From Herbaspirillum autotrophicum (lineage in GTDB: Bacteria > Pseudomonadota > Gammaproteobacteria > Burkholderiales > Burkholderiaceae_D): DNA of 64,000 nucleotides. The notes beneath the pieces are model-generated. The model was not told the DNA's origin. It searched no databases and was given only the letters and a program-made list of their open reading frames with translations. This document shows, piece by piece, positions 1-8,885 of the stretch (position 1 is its first letter; each line of letters opens with the position of its first letter). A program made the translations under genes and the position numbers. The stretch covers positions 1 to 64,000 of the forward strand of contig NZ_LFLS01000024.1 of NCBI RefSeq assembly GCF_001189915.1. Reading direction: 5' to 3'.

Positions 1-216
1 CCGGAGTGCCCGAACGGCGCCATTTATATGGGGCCGCAGATCTATGAGATCGATCCGCACAAATGTACTGAATGCGTCGGTCATTTCGATGAACCGCAAT
101 GTCAGCAGGTATGTCCGGTCAGTTGCATTCCGTTTGATCCCGCCTGGCGCGAGACCAAGGAACAGTTGATGAGCAAATACGAACAATTGCAGGCAGAGGC
201 CAAAAGCGCTCCTTGA
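1..216 (+). CDS. YfhL-type 4Fe-4S ferredoxin, 5'-truncated
   Basis: The C-terminal part of a small two-cluster bacterial ferredoxin of the Allochromatium/YfhL type; the reading frame is open from base 1, so the N-terminus with the first CxxCxxC lies off the window. Visible are the last cysteine of the first cluster (E-C-P-N-G-A-I), then C-T-E-C-V-G-H, the typical six-to-eight residue insertion with another Cys (E-P-Q-C), and C-P-V-S-C-I-P. The cysteine pattern and the IDPxxCTECVGH signature are diagnostic of this family. A cytosolic electron carrier; partner unknown. In Betaproteobacteria this gene often follows coaD, which would be off the left edge. Confidence 0.9.
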   Translation, partial: PECPNGAIYMGPQIYEIDPHKCTECVGHFDEPQCQQVCPVSCIPFDPAWRETKEQLMSKYEQLQAEAKSAP

Positions 217-227
217 AACGGGGCGTT

Positions 228-1124
228 TCAGGCGGCTTGCTGATCAAACCGGCTTTTCACCGCCGCGCCAAATGATTGCACCGGCAGTGTCAGGTTGCCC
301 ATGGCGGCGGCATGCACCAGCCACAAGCGGATGGCCGGGCGGAAATCGCCGACTTTGAGGACATCGATGGCTGCTTCATGGCGGCTGCCCTGAATCAAGG
401 CCGCCGGCACTATCCCGATTCCCATGCCATTGGCTACCAGTTCCAGTTGCAGATCGGTGCCGAATGCATCGCAGGCGATATTGAATGGCAGTCCCTGATC
501 GTGTAATGCCCGGTGCAACGCCGCGCGCAAACCGCAACCGTCGGGATTCAAGATCCAGCCTTGCTGATACAGATCGCGCAGTTTGTAACTGCTGCGCGTC
601 AAACTTCCTTTTTTCGCAATCAAGACGATCTCTGCCGGTGCCAGGTCTTCGGCGTTGATCGTCGTCGGAAACTGTTTTCCCGAGGGAAACAGCACTGCGG
701 CGGCATCGGTCTGGCCTTCGGCAATCCGTTTCACCAGATCGGCGCTCCAGCCCGTGCAGGTTTGCAATTTCATCTCAGGGAACCGTTGCGCTACCGATGC
801 CAGTATGCCGGCCATGCCGTGGTCTCCCAGCGAGTGCGTGACGCCCAGACGCAATTCGCCTTGCGGCTTGGCGGTCGCCACCACATCTCGCAACGCTGCC
901 GTTTCGCGCAGCACTGACACGCATTGCGCATACACCCGCATGCCGATGGCGGTCGGGCGCGACGGTTTGCTGTTGCGATCCAGCAGCATGGCGCCAAGCG
1001 TTTCTTCCAGACTCTGAATCCGGCGCGATACCAATGGCTGCGCCAGCCCCAAGGTATGGGCTGCTTGCGTCAATGAAGTGTGCTGAACCACCGCCACGAA
1101 GGCTTCTATATCTTCTAGTTTCAT
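228..1124 (-). CDS. LysR-family transcriptional regulator, divergent from the sulfur operon
   Basis: 298 aa, the normal LysR length. The N-terminal winged helix (residues about 3-60) has the family pattern M-K-L-E-D-I-E-A-F followed by a Q-P-L-V-S-R-R-I recognition helix; the rest is the periplasmic-binding-like effector domain. It is transcribed away from the SsuA/SsuD-type operon starting at 1264, the classical arrangement for a LysR protein that controls the neighbouring operon. By inference it senses sulfur status or a sulfonate-derived ligand, as CysB and Cbl do, but nothing in the sequence fixes the ligand. Confidence 0.9.
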   Translation of the reverse strand: MKLEDIEAFVAVVQHTSLTQAAHTLGLAQPLVSRRIQSLEETLGAMLLDRNSKPSRPTAIGMRVYAQCVSVLRETAALRDVVATAKPQGELRLGVTHSLGDHGMAGILASVAQRFPEMKLQTCTGWSADLVKRIAEGQTDAAAVLFPSGKQFPTTINAEDLAPAEIVLIAKKGSLTRSSYKLRDLYQQGWILNPDGCGLRAALHRALHDQGLPFNIACDAFGTDLQLELVANGMGIGIVPAALIQGSRHEAAIDVLKVGDFRPAIRLWLVHAAAMGNLTLPVQSFGAAVKSRFDQQAA

Positions 1125-1263
1125 ATAAAAAAAGAATGTTTATATATATGAATTATTTATTTTTGGAATAATCATTCGAAGCATATCATACGCCGGAGTT
1201 GTCAGCGAGAGGGTGCAGAAGTTTTGCTTATCCTCATTTCATTCCTCCTTTCGGTAATGTCCA
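1125..1263. promoter_or_regulatory. Divergent promoter/operator region of LysR and sulfur operon
   Basis: 139 bp, strikingly AT-rich near the LysR side (about 1125-1190) compared with the GC-rich genes. It carries an imperfect inverted repeat (GAATTATT around 1150 against AATAATCATTC around 1167), a plausible LysR-type operator. No textbook -35/-10 pair could be fixed with confidence. Confidence 0.4.
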
Positions 1264-2205
1264 ATGTCATTCAAAAAAATTGCAGCAGGCTTTCTGATCG
1301 CCTTCGGCGTGCAGGCAGCCCAGGCCAAAGATCCGGTGACCCTGGTGGTCGGTGAACAGAACTACTACAACATTCAGGCGTCGATGGAAGCCTCCGGGGT
1401 GCTCAAGGATTTGCCCTACAAGATTGAGTGGAAACGCTTTCAGGCTGCGGCACCGATTGCCGAGAGCCTGACTAGCGGCGCGCTCGACATCGGCTTTCTC
1501 GGCGATTCAGGATTACTGACGCTGGCCGCACGCGGTGCGCCGGTGAAGGTGGTCGCGACATCGCGTCAAAATCTGGATGGCGTTGCCGTTCAGGTCGGCA
1601 AGAATTCCAACATCCGCAACGTGCAGGATTTGAAAGGCAAAACCGTGGCCGTATGGCGCGGCGCCTGGAGCCAGCAATTGATTTTGCGGGCGCTGGAACA
1701 TGCCAATTTGCCAGCCGACTACGTCAAATATTCTTACCTGATGCCGATTGACGCCACCACTGCGCTGGCCAATGGTTCGGTCGATGCGGTGTCGTTGTGG
1801 GAGCCGTTCGTCAGCACGCTGGAATTGCGGCAGGGGGCACGCACCATCATTACTGCCAAAGGCTTGATGCCGGCACTCAGTTTTGTGGCTGCCTACGAAA
1901 AGTCGGCACAGGAAAAACATCCCGAAATTGAAGACTTTCTCAAGCGGCTGATTGTTGCCCGTCACTGGGTCGATACCCACACTGATGAGTATGCTGACCT
2001 GTGGGCCAAGCGCGCCAGCATTGATCGCGACGTCGCTTACCGCTGGCTCAGCACCGCGCGCCAGGCAGTCGGTCCGATTGACGACAAGGCTGCCAAGGAT
2101 GCGCAGGATACCGCTGACTTCCTGTTCAAGGCCGGTGTCTTCACCCAGCGCTTCGACACACAGAAAATTCTGGACCGCTCATACGCACCGGCCTTTGCCA
2201 AATAA
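1264..2205 (+). CDS. Aliphatic-sulfonate ABC transporter substrate-binding protein (SsuA/TauA-like)
   Basis: 313 aa periplasmic binding protein. A Sec signal peptide with an AQA cleavage site ends near residue 21, followed by the NMT1/SsuA-type fold (about residues 25-310). Typical features are a G-A-L-D-I-G-F-L-G-D segment, which lines the ligand pocket in this family, and L-K-G-K-T-V-A-V-W-R-G. First gene of a co-directional operon with two flavin monooxygenases, so sulfonates or related organosulfur compounds are the likely ligands. No cognate SsuB ATPase or SsuC permease lies nearby. The ATG at 1264 has no good Shine-Dalgarno, but the signal peptide starts exactly there. Confidence 0.85.
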   Translation: MSFKKIAAGFLIAFGVQAAQAKDPVTLVVGEQNYYNIQASMEASGVLKDLPYKIEWKRFQAAAPIAESLTSGALDIGFLGDSGLLTLAARGAPVKVVATSRQNLDGVAVQVGKNSNIRNVQDLKGKTVAVWRGAWSQQLILRALEHANLPADYVKYSYLMPIDATTALANGSVDAVSLWEPFVSTLELRQGARTIITAKGLMPALSFVAAYEKSAQEKHPEIEDFLKRLIVARHWVDTHTDEYADLWAKRASIDRDVAYRWLSTARQAVGPIDDKAAKDAQDTADFLFKAGVFTQRFDTQKILDRSYAPAFAK

Positions 2206-2229
2206 CCCTGCCATGAAAGGAGAGCGGCC

Positions 2230-3339
2230 ATGCCGGTCAGTATCGTAGGAATGATTACCGCCACCCCCAGCGCCGAAGTGGATGTGCCGCAGGGGAGCGA
2301 TCTGGTGCAGCCGGATTATGTGCGCCGCTTCTCGCAAGTCCATGAAGCCGCCGGCTTTGACCATGTGCTGGTCGGCTATTTCACCAATGCCGCCGATGGT
2401 TTTATCGTCAGTTCGTTTGCCGCGGCTGCCACCGAACGCATCGGCATCTTGCTGGCGCACCGGCCGGGGGTGATCGCGCCGGCAGTGGCAGCGCGTCAGA
2501 TCGCCACGCTGGATCAATTCAGCAACGGCCGGCTGGCGATCAATATCGTATCCGGCGGCGAAGACAGCGACTTGCAGCGTGACGGCGATTTTCTCGATCA
2601 CGATAGTCGCTATCGCCGTGCCGATGAATACCTCGATATCCTCAAGCGCATCTGGACTGCGGATGGTCCGGTGGATTTCGATGGCGAATTTTACCGGTTG
2701 CGCGGCGCATCGCCGGTAGTCCGTACACGTCAGCAACCGCATGTGCCCATCTATTTCGGCGGCTCTTCATCCGCGGCACTGGAAGTCGCCGGACGGCATG
2801 CCGATGTCTACATGACCTGGGGCGAACCATTGGCGCAAGTCGATCAGCAAATCCGCCAGGTGCAGGCGGTATCGGCGCGACATGGCCGGGCGCCGGGTGT
2901 CAGCGTGTCGTTCCGTCCCATCGTCGCAGATACCGAAGCCGCAGCGTGGCAACGCGCCGAAGAGATTCGCGAGCGGGTGCGCGAGATGCGCCTCAGGAAT
3001 GGTTTGGCGCTCAAGGATCACGCGCCGCAGAACGCTGGTTCGCAACGCCTGATGCAGGCCGCGCAGGGTGGTGATGTGCTGGACCAGCGCTTGTGGATGG
3101 GCGTCGCCAGTCTGACCGGTGCGCGCTGGAATTCGACTGCACTGGTCGGCACACCGGAGCAGGTCGCCGACGCGCTGGCCGAATATTATCGATTGGGCGT
3201 CAACACTTTCCTCATTCGCGGTTTCGATCCGATCAATGATGCCGTCGCGTATGGCAAAGATCTGATTCCTGCCATTCATCAAAAAATCGCCGCGCTGGAT
3301 GATCAGCAAGGTCAGCAAGAGCAGAGTGCGGCCGCCTGA
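2230..3339 (+). CDS. SsuD-like FMNH2-dependent alkanesulfonate monooxygenase (LLM class)
   Basis: 369 aa luciferase-like TIM barrel. Many blocks match SsuD: the A-A-R-Q-I-A-T-L-D-Q-F-S-N-G-R segment, F-L-D-H-D-S-R-Y-R-R-A-D-E-Y, I-Y-F-G-G-S-S-S-A-A and M-T-W-G-E-P. SsuD desulfonates alkanesulfonates to aldehyde plus sulfite using reduced FMN from a separate reductase; no reductase gene is in this cluster. The start at 2230 is preceded by a good AAAGGAG site. The N-terminus is more divergent from E. coli SsuD, so the substrate range may differ. Confidence 0.85.
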   Translation: MPVSIVGMITATPSAEVDVPQGSDLVQPDYVRRFSQVHEAAGFDHVLVGYFTNAADGFIVSSFAAAATERIGILLAHRPGVIAPAVAARQIATLDQFSNGRLAINIVSGGEDSDLQRDGDFLDHDSRYRRADEYLDILKRIWTADGPVDFDGEFYRLRGASPVVRTRQQPHVPIYFGGSSSAALEVAGRHADVYMTWGEPLAQVDQQIRQVQAVSARHGRAPGVSVSFRPIVADTEAAAWQRAEEIRERVREMRLRNGLALKDHAPQNAGSQRLMQAAQGGDVLDQRLWMGVASLTGARWNSTALVGTPEQVADALAEYYRLGVNTFLIRGFDPINDAVAYGKDLIPAIHQKIAALDDQQGQQEQSAAA

Positions 3340-3379
3340 AACAGGCGGCTTTTCATTTCAACATTTCACGGTTCAACAT

Positions 3380-4360
3380 ATGACTCACAATACCCGGCAA
3401 GCCGCCCGCCGAAATTTCATGCGCACTCTGGCGGCGGGCGCGGTCGCCGCCAGCCTGCCACTGGCAGCGTGGGCGCAAAAGCAAGTGGTGCTGAAAGTCG
3501 GCGATCAGACGCGCACCATCCAGTCGTTGCTGGAATCGGCGGGTCTGCTCAACGATCTGCCCTACAAACTTGAGTTTGTCCAGTTCCCGGTTGCGGCACC
3601 GGTGATGGAAGCACTCAATGCCGGGGCACTGGATATCGGTTACGGCGGTGACGCGGCCACCACTTTCTCGCTGGCGGCGGGCAATCCGTCGCGCATTGTC
3701 GCCGCTTATCGTTCGGATCCATCCTGTATTGCCACCATCGTGCCGCAGAATTCACCGCTGAAGACCGTTGCCGATCTGGCCGGCAAGCGCGTGGCCGTGA
3801 CCCGTGGCAGTGTCGGTCACTTGTTGTTGGTGGCGGCGCTCACCAGGCATGGCGTAGCGCTCGATAAAGTCGATTTTCATTTTCTGCAACCGGCCGATGC
3901 ATACTCGGCCTTTACCTCGGGCGCGGTGGATGCCTGGTCGATCTGGACCATTTATGTCGCCCGTGCGGTGCTCAACAATGGCGCGCGCATTCTGGTCGAT
4001 GGCAAAGGGCTGGTTAACAACACGGCATATCAGACTGCGCGCACCGAATCGCTGAGCAGCAAGCGCGCGGAAATTGCCGACTATGTACGACGGGTGGCGC
4101 AGGCGCGATTGTGGGCGCTGGCCAATCTGGATCAATACGCCAAAGTATGGGCGCCGATGATTGGCGCCACGCCGGAACTGGCGCGCTATGCCTACAACAT
4201 GGAAAAAATGACGCCGGTGCATATCGACAAGAATATCGTCGCCGACCAGCAAAAGCTGGTGGAGTACTACGCCAGCCTGAAGGTCATTCCCAAGCCGTTC
4301 GACATCGCGCCCTATTTCGATCTGTCGTTCAATCAGTCGATTCCGGTAAAGCTGTCATGA
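3380..4360 (+). CDS. Second SsuA-like substrate-binding protein, Tat-exported
   Basis: 326 aa from the ATG at 3380; an upstream in-frame extension to 3299 would overlap the previous gene and precede the signal sequence, so it is rejected. The N-terminus has a twin-arginine motif (A-R-R-N-F-M-R) and a hydrophobic stretch ending A-W-A-Q, so Tat export is expected, unlike the Sec-type paralogue at 1264. The mature part is the same fold, with G-A-L-D-I-G-Y-G-G-D in place of the paralogue's pocket segment. Its stop overlaps the next start (ATGA). Probably binds a sulfonate or sulfone; ligand unproven. Confidence 0.85.
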   Translation: MTHNTRQAARRNFMRTLAAGAVAASLPLAAWAQKQVVLKVGDQTRTIQSLLESAGLLNDLPYKLEFVQFPVAAPVMEALNAGALDIGYGGDAATTFSLAAGNPSRIVAAYRSDPSCIATIVPQNSPLKTVADLAGKRVAVTRGSVGHLLLVAALTRHGVALDKVDFHFLQPADAYSAFTSGAVDAWSIWTIYVARAVLNNGARILVDGKGLVNNTAYQTARTESLSSKRAEIADYVRRVAQARLWALANLDQYAKVWAPMIGATPELARYAYNMEKMTPVHIDKNIVADQQKLVEYYASLKVIPKPFDIAPYFDLSFNQSIPVKLS

Positions 4361-5697
4361 GTTCCATGCACCTGGCTTTGTATGTCACCGAGACCGGCAG
4401 TCACCTGGGTGGATGGCGCCATCCGGATGCGCGCTATGTGCGTCCGCTGGACTGGAATTTTTACAAGGATCTGGCGCGCAAGGCCGAACGCGCCAAGATC
4501 GACATGCTGTTCATTGCCGACAAGCTGGCCATCGATGATATTTTCGAATCCAGTTTCAAGCCCACCATCAGTTGGCGTCCGGTACCGCAACACGCCGAGC
4601 CGCTGACCTTGCTGGCGGCGCTGTCCGGCGCGACTGAAAAAATCGGGCTGGCAGGTACGGTCTCGGCGACGTATACCGAGCCGTATACCGCCGCGCGCAT
4701 GCTGGCCAATATCGATCATCTGAGTCAGGGCCGGGCCGGCTGGAATCTGGTGACCTCCGTCAGCGATGGCGAGGCGCGCAATTTCGGCAAGGCGCAACAT
4801 TTGGCACATGACCCGCGTTATGAAAAAGCTGCCGAATTCATCGTGTTGGCCAAGGCGCTGTGGGACAGTTGGGAAAGCGACTGGGAAATTCTGGATAAGC
4901 AAAGCGGGATATACGGCAATCGCGACAAGGTGCATTACGTCGATCACGCCGGCAAGTGGTTCAATGTCAAAGGCCCGCTGAATGTGCCGCGACCGCCGCA
5001 GGGCCACCCGGTGCTGGTGCAGGCCGGCGTCTCCGGCAACTTTCAAAAGATTGCCGCCGAAAATGCCGAACTGATCTTCGGCGTGCAGCCGTCACTGGAA
5101 AAGGCCAAAGAGTTTTATCGCACTTTCAAGGCGCAGGTACTGGCGGTTGGCCGCGATCCGGCACATCTGAAAGTATTGCCCGGCGTGGTGCCGGTGATCG
5201 GCGCTACTACCAAAGAAGCGCAGGACCGGGCCCGCGAATTGAAGGATCTGGTGTTGCCGCTGGCGGGACTGACCTTCATGTCGGCCAGCATGAATCATGA
5301 TCTGTCGCAATACGAACTCGATCAGCCGATGCCGGATATTTATGATCGCATCACCGGCAGCAAGGGACGTTTCGAATTTGTGATCCGCAAGGCAGTGAGC
5401 GAAGGCATGACGGTAGCGCAGGTCGGCAAATGGTATGCCGAAAGCCATTCCTTCTTTGCGCCGGTGGGTACCGCGACAGAAGTGGCAACGCAACTGGCGC
5501 AGTGGTATAAAGAACAGGCATGTGACGGCTTTGTCGTGTTGCCGCCCTACATGCCAGGCGGTGCCGATGATTTTCTGAGCGGTGTGGTTCCTGAATTACA
5601 GAATATGGGTGTGTTTCGCCGCGAATATCCGGGCACGACCTTGCGCGATACGCTTGGTTTGCCGGTGCCGCGCAATCGGCACGCCTCTCAAGTGTGA
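4357..5697 (+). CDS. NtaA/SnaA/DszA-family flavin-dependent monooxygenase
   Basis: 446 aa from the ATG at 4357, which overlaps the preceding stop by ATGA coupling. It belongs to the large LLM subgroup of nitrilotriacetate monooxygenase, SnaA and dibenzothiophene-sulfone monooxygenase DszA: a typical start M-H-L-A-L-Y, then W-R-H-P, F-I-A-D-K-L-A, G-T-V-S-A-T-Y-T-E-P-Y and G-R-A-G-W-N-L-V-T-S. The enzymes use FMNH2 and O2 to cleave C-N or C-S bonds. The operon context of sulfonate binding proteins and rhodanese argues for C-S cleavage, but the substrate cannot be assigned. Confidence 0.85.
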   Translation: MSSMHLALYVTETGSHLGGWRHPDARYVRPLDWNFYKDLARKAERAKIDMLFIADKLAIDDIFESSFKPTISWRPVPQHAEPLTLLAALSGATEKIGLAGTVSATYTEPYTAARMLANIDHLSQGRAGWNLVTSVSDGEARNFGKAQHLAHDPRYEKAAEFIVLAKALWDSWESDWEILDKQSGIYGNRDKVHYVDHAGKWFNVKGPLNVPRPPQGHPVLVQAGVSGNFQKIAAENAELIFGVQPSLEKAKEFYRTFKAQVLAVGRDPAHLKVLPGVVPVIGATTKEAQDRARELKDLVLPLAGLTFMSASMNHDLSQYELDQPMPDIYDRITGSKGRFEFVIRKAVSEGMTVAQVGKWYAESHSFFAPVGTATEVATQLAQWYKEQACDGFVVLPPYMPGGADDFLSGVVPELQNMGVFRREYPGTTLRDTLGLPVPRNRHASQV

Positions 5698-5705
5698 AAG
5701 GATTG

Positions 5706-6314
5706 ATGATGTCCAATTTGCAGCGTTTGCGTCATTTTGTCACGTCCTTTGCCGAAGTGCTGGAACGGCACACCGACGAAGCCGCCGTTCTGCGCGACGG
5801 TTCTGCTTTGCTGCAGAATCTGGTGGCGGTTGATGATTGGTTGCCGGCGGCGTATGCACAACCCGATCCGGAGCGCTATCGGCAATATCTGTTGCATGCC
5901 GATTCGCGGCAGCGTTTTTCAGTGGTCAGTTTTGTCTGGGGGCCGGGCCAGCAGACGCCGGTGCATGACCATACCGTGTGGGGTTTGATCGGCATGTTGC
6001 GCGGTGCTGAATACGCGCAGCCGTATCGTTGGCAAGACGGCGCATTGCAAGCCCACGGTACGGCAATCCGGCTGGAGCCCGGTACGGTGGAAGCGGTGTC
6101 GCCCAACCTCGCCGGCCTCGATGATATCCATCGCGTGCATAATGCTTACGACGACCAGGTGTCCATCAGCATTCACGTCTATGGCGCCAATATCGGTGCC
6201 GTAAAACGTTCGGTGTATCAGTCTGACGGTACGCCCAAATTATTCATTTCCGGTTATTCCAATCAAACCTTGCCCAACATCTGGGATTTGTCTTCGGAGT
6301 CTGCAGCAGTATGA
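5706..6314 (+). CDS. Cysteine dioxygenase type I family cupin
   Basis: About 202 aa, Fe(II)-dependent cupin of the PF05995 family. The metal-binding cupin motif T-P-V-H-D-H-x-x-W-G and the third histidine in I-S-I-H-V-Y-G-A-N-I are intact. Known family members oxidise the thiol of cysteine or mercaptopropionate to a sulfinate. Start chosen at 5706 (or 5709) behind AAAGGA; the in-frame GTG at 5694 overlaps the previous gene and lacks a site. The stop overlaps the next ATG (ATGA). Between desulfonating enzymes and a rhodanese it probably handles a thiol product. Confidence 0.8.
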   Translation: MMSNLQRLRHFVTSFAEVLERHTDEAAVLRDGSALLQNLVAVDDWLPAAYAQPDPERYRQYLLHADSRQRFSVVSFVWGPGQQTPVHDHTVWGLIGMLRGAEYAQPYRWQDGALQAHGTAIRLEPGTVEAVSPNLAGLDDIHRVHNAYDDQVSISIHVYGANIGAVKRSVYQSDGTPKLFISGYSNQTLPNIWDLSSESAAV

Positions 6315-7906
6315 GTTCACCATCCAAGTTTGCCAGCCGTACTTTCCAACAGATCAAAGAAGATTTGCTTGCGCGTCGTGAGATTGCCTTGCTGGACGTG
6401 CGTGAAGAAGCACCGCATGCGGAAGCCCATCCGTTGTTTGCCGCCAATCTGCCATTTGCTCGTCTGGAGCTGGATGCCTGGACCCGCATTCCGCGTCGCA
6501 CCACCCGCATCGTGGTGCTCGATGACGGCGAAGGCCTGGCCGAACAGGCAGCGCAGCGTCTGCAAACGTTGGGCTACACCGATGTCAGCGTATTGCAGGG
6601 TGGTGTCAGCGGCTGGCAGCGTGACGGCGGTGAATTGTTCCGCGATGTCAATGTGCCGAGCAAATCGTTTGGTGAACTGGTGGAAAGCAAACGTCATACG
6701 CCGTCGCTGTCGGCACAGGAAGTACAAGCCTTGCTGGATCAGAAGGCGGATGTGGTGGTGCTTGATGCGCGTCGCTTCGATGAATATCAAAACATGAATA
6801 TTCCGGGTTCGGTCAGCGTGCCCGGTGCCGAACTGGTATTGCGGGTGCGGGCGCTGGCGCCGCGACCGGAGACACAGGTGATCGTCAACTGTGCCGGGCG
6901 TACCCGCAGCATTATCGGTACGCAGTCGTTGCTCAATGCCGGCATTCCGAACACGGTGCATGCCTTGCGCAACGGCACCATTGGCTGGACGCTGGCAGGA
7001 CAGACTTTGGATAAAGGGCAGGCGCGTCGCTTCCCGCAGGAGATTGATGCCGCCACGCAAACTCAGGCCGCCGCAGATGCGCGCGCCGTGGCTGAACGCA
7101 GCGGCGTCAAGCGGCTTGACTGGCAAGGGTTGCAGGCCTTGCGCGCCGATACGGATCGCACCACGTATCAATTCGATGTGCGTACCCCGGAAGAATTTCT
7201 GACGGCACACGTACCAGGATTTTTGTCATCACCCGGCGGCCAGTTGGTTCAGGAAACGGAATCGAATGCGCCGGTACGCGGTGCGCGCATCGTGCTGTTC
7301 GATACCGACGGCGTACGCGCCAACATGACGGCATCGTGGCTGGCACAAATGGGTTGGGAAGTGTATGTGCTGGATGCGGTGGTAGCGTTGAGCGAATCGG
7401 GGTCGGTAAAACCGCCTTTGCCGCCTGCGCCGCCGGCAGAAAAAATCACACCGCAGGTACTCGCTGGCTGGCTCGCTGATACGGCGATACGCACGCTGGT
7501 TCTGGATTTCACGACCAGCGCCAATTACGTGGCCCGGCATATTCCCGGCGCCCGCTTTGCATTACGTTCGCAACTGGCGACCGTGTTGCAGCAATTGCCG
7601 CCGGCGGATCGCTACGTATTGACCTGCGGCAGCAGCTTGCTGGCCGCGTATGTGATTGGTGATGTGCGCAGCTTGTCGTCAACGCCGGTATTTTTGCTGG
7701 ACGGGGGCAATGCGGCATGGGTCAATGCCGGCTTGCCCCTGGAGAGTGGCGAGACAGCGCTGGCATCGCCGCGCATCGACCGCTATCGTCGTCCCTACGA
7801 GGGCACCGACAACCCGGTGGCTGCCATGCAGGGTTACCTTGACTGGGAATTCGGTCTGGTTGAGCAATTGGGCAAGGACGGTACGCATGGATTTTTTGTT
7901 ATATAG
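6311..7906 (+). CDS. Four-domain rhodanese sulfurtransferase
   Basis: 531 aa made of four consecutive rhodanese-like domains (roughly residues 15-105, 130-235, 260-360, 385-480). The active-loop cysteine is present in domain 2 (N-C-A-G-R-T-R-S) and domain 4 (T-C-G-S-S), but replaced in domain 1 (L-D-D-G-E-G) and domain 3 (F-D-T-D-G-V-R). Two catalytic and two probably structural or regulatory domains alternate. Likely moves sulfane sulfur released by the operon's oxygenases or the dioxygenase. Last gene of the operon, 30 bp before a terminator. A paralogue with the same architecture sits in the mobile element (48486-50096). Confidence 0.85.
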   Translation: MSSPSKFASRTFQQIKEDLLARREIALLDVREEAPHAEAHPLFAANLPFARLELDAWTRIPRRTTRIVVLDDGEGLAEQAAQRLQTLGYTDVSVLQGGVSGWQRDGGELFRDVNVPSKSFGELVESKRHTPSLSAQEVQALLDQKADVVVLDARRFDEYQNMNIPGSVSVPGAELVLRVRALAPRPETQVIVNCAGRTRSIIGTQSLLNAGIPNTVHALRNGTIGWTLAGQTLDKGQARRFPQEIDAATQTQAAADARAVAERSGVKRLDWQGLQALRADTDRTTYQFDVRTPEEFLTAHVPGFLSSPGGQLVQETESNAPVRGARIVLFDTDGVRANMTASWLAQMGWEVYVLDAVVALSESGSVKPPLPPAPPAEKITPQVLAGWLADTAIRTLVLDFTTSANYVARHIPGARFALRSQLATVLQQLPPADRYVLTCGSSLLAAYVIGDVRSLSSTPVFLLDGGNAAWVNAGLPLESGETALASPRIDRYRRPYEGTDNPVAAMQGYLDWEFGLVEQLGKDGTHGFFVI

Positions 7907-7935
7907 AGTATTGGTTGAGTGAAAACTTAAAAGAG

Positions 7936-7970
7936 GCGACCCGATTACAATGACGGTCGCTTTCTTTTTT
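7936..7970 (+). terminator. Rho-independent terminator of the sulfur operon
   Basis: Perfect 6-bp stem GCGACC (7936-7941) / GGTCGC (7955-7960), 13-nt loop, followed directly by TTTCTTTTTT. It lies 30 bp after the rhodanese stop. Confidence 0.75.
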
Positions 7971-7982
7971 TGAGTCTTGTTC

Positions 7983-8870
7983 ATGCAACGTATTTCGCTG
8001 CCGGCAGTAGGTGCTTTGGTTGTCAACAGCACGCTGTGGGGTTTGTCATGGATTGCCTTCCGCTCGCTGCAAGCGCACGGCATTCACCCGTTATGGGCGA
8101 CGTCCATCATTTTTGCCTGCTGCAGCGCGGTAATGATCGGGGTCAAGCGCGGTGCATTGCGCGAATTGCGTCAGCATCCGGAGTTGCTGTATGTGGCAAT
8201 TGCCGCCGGCGCCACCAACAGTGCATTCAATGGCGCAGTCGCTTTCGGCGATGTGGTGCGGGTAGTGTTGCTGTTTTATCTGATGCCGATCTGGGCAGTG
8301 ATTCTGGCGCGGCTGGTCTTGCACGAACCGATTACGCGGCCGGCCATGGCGCGTATCGTGGTCGGCTTGTCGGGGGCGATGATCGTGTTGTATCAGCCCG
8401 AAGTGGGCATGCCGCTGCCACACGGGCTGGCGGATTGGGTGGCGATATTCGGCGGCTTCAGTTTTGCAGTCAATAACGTGTTGCTGCGCCGTCTGCATGG
8501 CGTTTCGGACGGCACCCGCGCGATTGCCATGTTGAGCGGCGGGGCGCTGATGGCTGGCGGCATGGGCTTGCTGCTGACGCTGATCGGCAGCATTGCCTGG
8601 CCCAGCGCGCCCGCGCATGCCGTGGTGCCGACTCTGGCGCTGTGGTCAGTGCTGTTCCTGATTTCCAATTTGTGTCTGCAGTATGGCGTGGCGCGCTTGC
8701 CGGCCAACATCACGGCAGTAGTGATGCTGTTCGAAATCATTGTGGCGGCTTTGTCGTCGTGGTTGATCGGTACTGCCGAATTGCGTCCGCAGGACTTGAT
8801 CGGTGGCGTCCTGATCATTTCCGCGCCATGGCTGATTCGCGACAAGCGTGCCGTGGTACCGGCGCATTGA
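7983..8870 (+). CDS. EamA/DMT-family metabolite exporter
   Basis: 295 aa, about ten hydrophobic segments in two EamA repeats, the standard DMT architecture. The start at ATG 7983 gives an N-terminus that runs quickly into TM1 (L-P-A-V-G-A-L-V-V-N-S-T-L-W-G-L). Inner-membrane transporter of drug/metabolite type; substrate unknown. It follows the terminator at 7936-7970, so it is probably a separate transcription unit rather than part of the sulfur operon, although read-through is possible. Confidence 0.85.
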   Translation: MQRISLPAVGALVVNSTLWGLSWIAFRSLQAHGIHPLWATSIIFACCSAVMIGVKRGALRELRQHPELLYVAIAAGATNSAFNGAVAFGDVVRVVLLFYLMPIWAVILARLVLHEPITRPAMARIVVGLSGAMIVLYQPEVGMPLPHGLADWVAIFGGFSFAVNNVLLRRLHGVSDGTRAIAMLSGGALMAGGMGLLLTLIGSIAWPSAPAHAVVPTLALWSVLFLISNLCLQYGVARLPANITAVVMLFEIIVAALSSWLIGTAELRPQDLIGGVLIISAPWLIRDKRAVVPAH

Positions 8871-8885
8871 GCGCCGGCAGATGCG

